Shown: positions 59,033 to 64,000 of the stretch, piece after piece
Position numbering within the stretch: the stretch's first letter is position 1
How the letters are laid out: every line of letters starts with the position of its first letter
Source: Lysinibacillus fusiformis
Lineage (GTDB): Bacteria; Bacillota; Bacilli; Bacillales_A; Planococcaceae
DNA: 64,000 bases
Direction of reading: 5' to 3'
Assembly: GCF_016925635.1 (NCBI RefSeq)
Contig: NZ_CP070490.1
Coordinates: forward strand, 2,672,001-2,736,000
The notes under the pieces: generated by a model
Told to the model about the DNA's origin: nothing
The model's input: the letters and a program-made list of their open reading frames with translations, nothing else
The model's database searches: none
Position numbers and translations under genes: made by a program

Positions 59033-59575
59033 CTATAAATAAGAATCTGTTGCGACAAGTAAAATTTTTGTTTCATCATCATGTGCATTAAAAATCTGAT
59101 GATGGTCTGTCGCGTCATAATAAAGTGCATTGCCTTCACTTGCGATATACTGTTCATTCCCTAAAACGAGACGAATACGTCCTTTAACCACATAAATAAA
59201 TGTTTCAGAGAGCGAAGGCTCAAACTGTTTGAACTCGCCATCTGCGGCAAAGGTTAAGAAAATGGGTTCCATCTCTTTTTCATTCGAAGTAGGAATTAGC
59301 CATTGAATTTCATATTTTTTTTCTTCATCCGTATAGGTAGATTGATCTTCCTCTGTATAAACAACCTTCTGTTCAGGTGATTCATCATCAAAAAAGTCTT
59401 TAGGTCTCGACCCTAAAACTTCTAATATTGAAAATAATGTTTCAATAGAAGGTGAGTTTAGATCACGTTCTAATTGGGAAATATAACCTTTACTTAAATC
59501 TGTACGTTCTCCAAGTTCCTCTTGGGTAAGACCTTTTTTTAAACGAAGCGCTTTAATTTTTGCTCCTATTTGCAT
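59033..59575 (-). CDS. XRE-family regulator with cupin domain (PuuR-like), regulator of the pot operon
   Basis: A 180-residue regulator with an N-terminal helix-turn-helix (KIKALRLKKGLTQEELGERT, then SKGYISQLERD and SPSIETLFSIL) and a C-terminal cupin (about 105-175, with PSLSETFIYVVKGRIRLVLG). PuuR and relatives of this architecture sense polyamines. It is the first gene of the potABCD operon, so it is likely autoregulated and linked to polyamine supply. TAGGAGGG precedes ATG 59575. Palindromic sites overlap its promoter. Confidence 0.9.
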   Translation of the reverse strand: MQIGAKIKALRLKKGLTQEELGERTDLSKGYISQLERDLNSPSIETLFSILEVLGSRPKDFFDDESPEQKVVYTEEDQSTYTDEEKKYEIQWLIPTSNEKEMEPIFLTFAADGEFKQFEPSLSETFIYVVKGRIRLVLGNEQYIASEGNALYYDATDHHQIFNAHDDETKILLVATDSYL

Positions 59576-59592
59576 CTTTTCCCTCCTAAGAG

Positions 59593-59613
59593 AAGTTTAG
59601 CAATGATAAACTT
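59593..59613. promoter_or_regulatory. Inverted repeat in the pot operon leader
   Basis: AAGTTTA (59593-59599) and TAAACTT (59607-59613) are perfectly complementary across seven bases. The GTTTA half-site recurs at the promoter-proximal palindrome. Confidence 0.45.
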
Positions 59614-59643
59614 TCGAAATATGAAGTTTACTTTAACGAAACT

Positions 59644-59657
59644 TTTAGTTTACTAAA
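59644..59657. promoter_or_regulatory. Candidate XRE-regulator operator
   Basis: TTTAGT-TT-ACTAAA is a perfect inverted repeat placed about ten bases downstream of the minus-strand -10 element, so binding would block the regulator-pot promoter. Confidence 0.5.
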
Positions 59658-59666
59658 ACCATTACA

Positions 59667-59694
59667 ATTATACATAATAATAAAAAATTTGCAA
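59667..59694 (-). promoter_or_regulatory. Sigma-A promoter of the XRE-potABCD operon
   Basis: On the minus strand TTGCAA (59694-59689), a 16-bp spacer and TATAAT (59672-59667). The interval 59700-59888 is otherwise AT-rich with no recognised element. Confidence 0.6.
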
Positions 59695-59981
59695 TCGTTT
59701 TTCGTGAAAAAAATAGCTATAAAATGTTAAAAAAAGAAGTATAAATTTAATTGAGAAAAAAATTGTATAGTGTAGAAAATTATTGTTAAAAATAGCTGAT
59801 AGAAAGACAGTAGCGATAATTCCATTGATGGATTTGACGAATTTTTGTCAATCGATTTCAATCATCCAAACGGGCGGAGTTTACTTGTTTGAAAAACTAC
59901 GGTTACTCTGCTATCGTAGAAGACGAGTTCGCTAGTGCGAATGGAATATATAAACTACATATTTATTCGGAGGGATTTATT

Positions 59982-60524
59982 ATGGCAGAACGCATGGTAG
60001 GTAAACAAGCACCTGACTTTACAATGGAAGCAGTACTTTCAGACAAATCATTTGGTAAAGTATCATTAGAAGATATTAAAGCACAAGATAAATGGACAGT
60101 TCTTTTCTTCTATCCAATGGACTTTACATTCGTATGTCCAACTGAAATCACTGCAATGAGCGATCGTTATGACGAGTTCGAAGACTTAGATGCAGAAGTA
60201 ATCGGTGTTTCTACTGACACGATCCATACACACTTAGCATGGATTAATACAGACCGCACGCAAAATGGTCTTGGTGAATTAAAATACCCATTAGCTGCTG
60301 ATACTAACCATCAAGTATCTAAAGAATATGGTGTTTTAATTGAAGAAGAAGGTATCGCATTACGTGGTTTATTCATCATCAACCCAGAAGGCGAATTAAA
60401 ATACCAAACAGTATTTGATAACAACATCGGCCGTGATGTTGATGAAACACTACGTGTACTTCAAGCACTACAAACGGGTGGTCTTTGCCCAGCTAACTGG
60501 CGTCCAGGCCAAGCAACTCTATAA
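59982..60524 (+). CDS. 2-Cys peroxiredoxin (AhpC/TSA family)
   Basis: Reduces hydroperoxides. The 180-residue protein has the peroxidatic Cys in DFTFVCPTE (near residue 51) and the resolving Cys in GGLCPANW near the C-terminus, with YF/GGLG-type sequence differing from AhpC proper (here TQNGLGELKYPL). The start is ATG 59982 after CGGAGGG. The reading frame is also open for 31 codons upstream to TTG 59889, which has its own GGCGGAG; whether a longer form is made is unknown. A terminator follows, then a TlpA-like gene that may act in the same redox chain. Confidence 0.9.
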   Translation: MAERMVGKQAPDFTMEAVLSDKSFGKVSLEDIKAQDKWTVLFFYPMDFTFVCPTEITAMSDRYDEFEDLDAEVIGVSTDTIHTHLAWINTDRTQNGLGELKYPLAADTNHQVSKEYGVLIEEEGIALRGLFIINPEGELKYQTVFDNNIGRDVDETLRVLQALQTGGLCPANWRPGQATL

Positions 60525-60560
60525 TTTAAATAGAGTCCAGTCATTATGCAACAAATTAAC

Positions 60561-60590
60561 AGTCCCCACGACAAGCTTGTGGGGACTTTT
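60561..60590 (+). terminator. Terminator after the peroxiredoxin gene
   Basis: AGTCCCCAC and GTGGGGACT pair, followed by TTTTAAC. Confidence 0.75.
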
Positions 60591-60673
60591 AACTGAATTT
60601 TTCTTTTTGGAAAGATTTTTTAGACCGTTAGCTAAATATCTGAAGACAAACTATCTATTAGAGGAGGATTTTT

Positions 60674-61129
60674 ATGAAACTTCGTGAACAAATGCCTGAA
60701 TTAGTAGGCGCAACGACTTGGTTAAATGGTGAAGTATCAAAAGCGGAATTAGTAGGCAAAAAACCAACTTTAATTCACTTCTGGTCAGTAAGCTGCCATT
60801 TATGTAAAGAAGCAATGCCAGACGTAAACAATTTCCGCGATCAATATAAAGATGAATTAAACGTTGTAGCAGTACATATGCCACGTTCTGAGGCAGATAC
60901 TGATTTAGATACAATAAAAGCAGTAGCAGCAGAGCATGATATTGTGCAACCAATCTTTGTAGACAGTGAAATGAAACTAACAGATGCTTTTGAAAACCAA
61001 TATGTACCAGCGTATTTTGTGTTCGATAAAGATGGTCAGCTGCGTCATATGCAAGCTGGTGGTAGTGGTATGAAAATGCTAGAAAAACGTGTAAACCGCG
61101 TGCTAGATGAGATGCGTAACGCTGAATAA
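60674..61129 (+). CDS. TlpA-like thioredoxin-fold protein
   Basis: A 151-residue redoxin. The active site is in HFWSVSCHLCKEAMPD, giving a CxxC motif CHLC. The cis-Pro segment YVPAYFVFDKDG follows and the C-terminal region is helical. There is no signal peptide, so it is cytoplasmic. AGAGGAGG precedes ATG 60674. It follows the peroxiredoxin gene behind a terminator and could recycle it or another thiol protein. Confidence 0.85.
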   Translation: MKLREQMPELVGATTWLNGEVSKAELVGKKPTLIHFWSVSCHLCKEAMPDVNNFRDQYKDELNVVAVHMPRSEADTDLDTIKAVAAEHDIVQPIFVDSEMKLTDAFENQYVPAYFVFDKDGQLRHMQAGGSGMKMLEKRVNRVLDEMRNAE

Positions 61130-61142
61130 TAACGATATGTTG

Positions 61143-61172
61143 AAGACGGGGATCTAAGTCCTCGTCTTTTTT
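61143..61172 (+). terminator. Terminator after the TlpA-like gene
   Basis: AAGACGGGGA and CCTCGTCTT pair, with a T run behind. Confidence 0.75.
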
Positions 61173-61267
61173 GTTGTCCAACATTGACGAATAGGCTCTT
61201 GTTTTGACAATACATATCGCAGAGAATACGCTACAATGGTGGTATAGTAGTTTTCGGAGGGATTTTT

Positions 61268-61933
61268 ATGATGAAAAAAGAGTTTGCAGTCATAGGGCTT
61301 GGACGTTTTGGAGGAAGTATTGTTCGTGAATTAATGAGTCAGGGCGCACAAGTAATGGCGATTGACCATTCTTCAGAGCGTGTAGATGAGTTTGCTTCCA
61401 TTGCTACACAAGCTGTTATTGCAGATTCAACCGATGAGTCGGTACTGAATTCATTAGGCATTCGTAATTTTGAGCACGTAATTGTAGCAATTGGGGAAGA
61501 TATTCAAGCAAGTATATTAACAACCATCATTTTAAAGGAAATTGGTGTTGAGCAAATTACGGTAAAGGCTCAAAACGATTACCATGAAAAGGTTTTACGT
61601 AAAATTGGCGCAGATTTTGTCGTCCATCCTGAGCGAGATATGGGGATTCGTATTGCCAATAATATGTTATCAAATACTGTACTAGATTATTTAGAGCTAT
61701 CAGATGAGCACTCCATTATGGAATTAAAGGCCAATGATGCGATTGCAGGATACTCCATTATGGATTTGGATATTCGCGCTAAATATGGCATCAACATTGT
61801 AGGAATCAAGCGTGGAGCTGACATTATTGTATCTCCACAGGCAAGTGACAAGATTTTACTAGGAGATATTATGCTTGTTATAGGCGCTGATGTGGATATA
61901 AATCGTTTTGTTAAAAAGGCATTGAATGGGTAA
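61268..61933 (+). CDS. ktrC: Potassium uptake regulatory subunit KtrC/KtrA (RCK)
   Basis: A 221-residue cytoplasmic gating ring protein. The RCK_N domain starts FAVIGLGRFGGSIVRELMSQG (nucleotide-binding GxGxxG) with VMAIDHSSERVDEFA. The RCK_C domain is at about 135-218, the site that binds c-di-AMP in Bacillus KtrA and KtrC. CGGAGGG precedes ATG 61268. It would gate the KtrD-like channel at 12629. The unlinked layout matches KtrC-KtrD rather than a ktrAB operon, so the symbol is inferred. Confidence 0.9.
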   Translation: MMKKEFAVIGLGRFGGSIVRELMSQGAQVMAIDHSSERVDEFASIATQAVIADSTDESVLNSLGIRNFEHVIVAIGEDIQASILTTIILKEIGVEQITVKAQNDYHEKVLRKIGADFVVHPERDMGIRIANNMLSNTVLDYLELSDEHSIMELKANDAIAGYSIMDLDIRAKYGINIVGIKRGADIIVSPQASDKILLGDIMLVIGADVDINRFVKKALNG

Positions 61934-61939
61934 GAGCAA

Positions 61940-62419
61940 ATGACAAAACGCAGATGGAGACTTGTTATATTTGCTGGTATATTATTAATTGGTGGATTTA
62001 TCATGCAAAACAGAGAAAAAAGTGAAGATGAGGCAATCTCTCTTGTTCTAGATCATGCCACAGAAATTGACGACATTGAATTATTCCAAGGAGACCAATC
62101 ACTATTTCGTGCTACAGGCGATGAAGCACAAGATTTTATTGAGAAATATCCATTAAGTCATGTAAGGAAGCTTTCCAAAAAGGAAAGGACTATTTTTGAA
62201 GAAAAGCCAGCTTATCATATTGTTTATAAAATGAAGGATAAGCCTATTTATGAGGTGGAAATTTTAAAAGTGGCCATTAGTTCTGAACTCGACGAAGAGT
62301 TGCAGCAAATGGTTTTTCCTATAGGTGATGCACAATATTTGATCTATTGGACAAAAGAGAAAAAGGCACTTGAACAATCAATCAATACGCAACGTTTACT
62401 TGAACAATACGTACAATAA
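61940..62419 (+). CDS. Membrane-anchored hypothetical protein, 159 residues
   Basis: A single N-terminal helix (LVIFAGILLIGGFIM) preceded by basic residues anchors an outside domain of about 135 residues rich in charged residues. The start ATG 61940 lies six bases after the ktrC stop, so the two are cotranscribed. I do not recognise the domain. A role linked to potassium transport is only guilt by association. Confidence 0.7.
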   Translation: MTKRRWRLVIFAGILLIGGFIMQNREKSEDEAISLVLDHATEIDDIELFQGDQSLFRATGDEAQDFIEKYPLSHVRKLSKKERTIFEEKPAYHIVYKMKDKPIYEVEILKVAISSELDEELQQMVFPIGDAQYLIYWTKEKKALEQSINTQRLLEQYVQ

Positions 62420-62424
62420 TATAG

Positions 62425-62464
62425 GTAGTGATTCAGCAATTCATGCTGGTCACTACTTTTTTAT
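62425..62464 (+). terminator. Terminator of the ktrC unit
   Basis: GTAGTGATTCAGCA and TGCTGGTCACTAC pair, followed by a T run. Confidence 0.8.
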
Positions 62465-62551
62465 TCTATTATTAAGAAAAATTGGAAAAATTATTTGATT
62501 TCATTCAGAGAGTTAGATTAAACTTTGACATAAAGAAGGGGGCTAGATGTA

Positions 62552-63655
62552 ATGAAAATCATGTCAACTAACTGTGTAATCGAACGAATACAACCAGAGC
62601 ATTTCACAGATATACATATACTCTACTCTAATAAACAAGTTCGAACTTTTCTCGGGGGTGTTCCATCAAACAACTATATAGAAGCATCTTTTAAAGGCAT
62701 GCTAGAAGCACCATTCCCTAATACATATTTATATATCACTTTAAAGACGACAGGTGAATTTATAGGTCTTGTCTCGATCGATGAATACCATGATAAGGAT
62801 CTATATGAGCTTTCCTATCAATTTTTACCTCAGTTTTGGGGGAGGGGGTTAGCTTTTGAAGTGCTTACACAGGTAATTGAGGAGGGGTTGAATTATCTGA
62901 ATATAGCATCTATTGTGGCAGAAACACAAACGGCTAACAAGGCATCTTGTTGCTTACTTGAAAAATTAGGCATGAAGAAAATTCAGACGTTGGAAAGATT
63001 TGGACATGAACAAGCTGTATATGAATTAAGAAAAAATAATGAACGGACAAGACAAATCTTTGCCCTATCAGGCGGAGGATTTTCTCAGCAAAACCCGTCA
63101 ATTATCGACGAATACATTTTACGTCAAGTTCAAATAAATGAACGAGTTAAAATTTGCTTTATTCCCACCGCAAGTAAGGATGCACAAGGGTATATCGAGA
63201 AGTTTTATGCAGCATTCCAACATTGTGAAGCAACGCATATTTTGCAAAAGGATATGCTTGATAAAAATATTCGAGAAAAAGTACTAGCGCAGCATATTAT
63301 CTATGTGGGTGGGGGGAATACAGGTTATCTTCTTGAAAAGTGGCGAGAATATGGTTTTGATGAATTGTTAAAGGAAGCTTATCAAAAAGGGGTTATATTA
63401 GCTGGTATCAGTGCTGGGGCCATGTGTTGGTTTGATAAATGCTATAGTGAAAACACAAATAATGATTTTGAGGAATGGAAGGGCTTGGGAATATTAGCAG
63501 GTACTTATTGTCCTCATTATGATAATCAAGAGAGAAAGTGGGCATTTGATCGCTGGTCAGGAAATCATCCCACATTACCAGCATATACACTCATTGATGC
63601 AGAGTCGCTCCATTTTAGGAATGAAAAATTAGTAGCTAAAATTCAAACCTATTAG
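62552..63655 (+). CDS. RimL-type GNAT acetyltransferase fused to peptidase E (S51)
   Basis: A 367-residue two-domain protein. Residues 1-160 are an Acetyltransf_3 (RimJ/RimL) domain, with YELSYQFLPQFWGRGLAFEV covering the acetyl-CoA loop and TANKASCCLLEKLGMKK. Residues 165-367 are a peptidase S51 domain, with FALSGGGFS, FIPTASKD, YVGGGNTGYLLEKW, the nucleophile Ser in GISAGAMCWF (near 285) and a His in YCPHYDN. GAAGGGGG precedes ATG 62552. Peptidase E cleaves Asp-X dipeptides; RimL acetylates amino termini. The next gene is an S66 peptidase only 16 bp away. No frameshift separates the domains. Confidence 0.85.
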   Translation: MKIMSTNCVIERIQPEHFTDIHILYSNKQVRTFLGGVPSNNYIEASFKGMLEAPFPNTYLYITLKTTGEFIGLVSIDEYHDKDLYELSYQFLPQFWGRGLAFEVLTQVIEEGLNYLNIASIVAETQTANKASCCLLEKLGMKKIQTLERFGHEQAVYELRKNNERTRQIFALSGGGFSQQNPSIIDEYILRQVQINERVKICFIPTASKDAQGYIEKFYAAFQHCEATHILQKDMLDKNIREKVLAQHIIYVGGGNTGYLLEKWREYGFDELLKEAYQKGVILAGISAGAMCWFDKCYSENTNNDFEEWKGLGILAGTYCPHYDNQERKWAFDRWSGNHPTLPAYTLIDAESLHFRNEKLVAKIQTY

Positions 63656-63671
63656 AAGGGACATAGAAAAT

Positions 63672-64000
63672 ATGAGAATACCAGCAAAATTAACATTGGG
63701 TGATGAGATACGTGTTATTGCTCCAAGTAGAAGTGCCCAAATTTTAAAAGTAGAGATGGTTGAACAAACGAAGACCATACTGGAGAGATTAGGGTTTCGC
63801 ATATCGTTTGGTCACCACATTTTTGAGTGTGATTTGCAGCAATCTTCATCCATCATGCATCGTGTTACGGATATACATGAAGCTTTTCGAGATCCACAGG
63901 TGAAAGCAATACTGACGGTGCTTGGTGGATACAACTGTAATGAGGTTTTACCTTATTTAGATTATCAAATGATTGCTGAAAATCCGAAGATACTTTGTGG
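63672..64000 (+). CDS. Peptidase S66 family (LD-carboxypeptidase/MccF-like), 3' partial
   Basis: The gene runs off the window after about 109 codons. The visible N-terminus reads LGDEIRVIAPSRSAQIL, then IFECDLQQSSSIMHRVTDIHEAF and AILTVLGGYNCNEVLPYLDY, the S66 core in which the nucleophile region follows just downstream. S66 includes LdcA (murein tetrapeptide carboxypeptidase) and MccF (microcin C immunity). The NCNEVLPYLDY form and the GNAT-peptidase E neighbour favour the MccF side, but the catalytic residues are out of view. Confidence 0.8.
   Translation, partial: MRIPAKLTLGDEIRVIAPSRSAQILKVEMVEQTKTILERLGFRISFGHHIFECDLQQSSSIMHRVTDIHEAFRDPQVKAILTVLGGYNCNEVLPYLDYQMIAENPKILC

Noticed and set aside
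60672..61184. 170-codon minus-strand ORF opposite the TlpA-like gene
   Set aside because: It mirrors a gene with a clear thioredoxin active site and ribosome binding site; its product is Leu/His-rich as expected of an antisense frame.

Overview
The window reads as chromosomal DNA of a low-GC, Gram-positive, spore-forming member of the Bacillales. Protein flavour and gene order best fit Lysinibacillus (sphaericus/fusiformis group) or a close Planococcaceae relative; this is inferred, not searched. Supporting signs are strong AGGAGG-type ribosome binding sites, frequent TTG/GTG starts, a Spo0E-like gene, a cytoplasmic PAS histidine kinase of sporulation type, and a fadH - DarB - CcpC order like the B. 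subtilis ykuF...ykuL-ccpC region. No rRNA, tRNA, CRISPR array, prophage or transposase gene was found.

Layout. 1-7.1 kb: the end of a flavin disulfide reductase, ssuE with a structured leader, a 51-codon minus-strand ORF, an aldehyde dehydrogenase, a stand-alone murE and prfC. 7.3-14.0 kb: a SwrC-type RND pump with an extended SDR, then a manganese (yybP-ykoY) riboswitch controlling a TerC-family exporter, then a KtrD/KtrB potassium channel subunit. 14.3-22.7 kb: a B12-binding radical SAM protein, histidine kinase, MarR regulator, lipoprotein, CPBP protease, YkvS, a short Spo0E-like gene, a YkwC-like dehydrogenase and a divergent DoxX/CatR-like pair. 23.3-31.5 kb: an MFS transporter, cheV, and ppx-ppk followed by a PAS-GGDEF-EAL protein. 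31.6-36.9 kb: a TetR regulator divergent from a catabolic operon (hydroxyisobutyrate dehydrogenase, methylmalonate-semialdehyde dehydrogenase, 3-hydroxybutyrate dehydrogenase, Fe-alcohol dehydrogenase), with two tandem TGAC-N4-GTCA palindromes at the promoter. 37.5-40.2 kb: fadH, a small membrane protein, darB and ccpC. 40.4-52.1 kb: an eight-gene cotranscribed cluster with secreted/membrane proteins, an ABC exporter, MoxR, DUF58 and two VWA proteins. 52.1-55.2 kb: a 42-bp tandem repeat, thiW behind a TPP riboswitch, an MFS pump and about 600 bp without genes. 55.2-59.6 kb: a polyamine operon (XRE-cupin regulator, potABCD). 59.9-64 kb: a 2-Cys peroxiredoxin, a TlpA-like thioredoxin, ktrC, a small membrane protein, a GNAT-peptidase E fusion and the start of an S66 (MccF/LdcA) peptidase.

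The least explained items are four. (1) A non-coding repeat family is present twice in opposite orientation (about 22.77-23.14 and 36.97-37.41 kb), and each copy lies between two near-identical copies of the upstream gene's own terminator hairpin. (2) A nested 21/42/84-bp tandem repeat lies near 52.3-52.65 kb. (3) A RimL-type acetyltransferase fused to peptidase E is followed by an MccF-family peptidase, a set suggestive of detoxifying microcin C-like aminoacyl-nucleotides. (4) An ABC/MoxR/DUF58/VWA cluster has no assigned function. The orphan murE with a DDPR motif is also of interest, because Lysinibacillus uses lysine in vegetative wall and diaminopimelate in spore cortex.

Several starts were moved to fit ribosome binding sites, and several genes shorter than 60 codons were found by reading the sequence directly.
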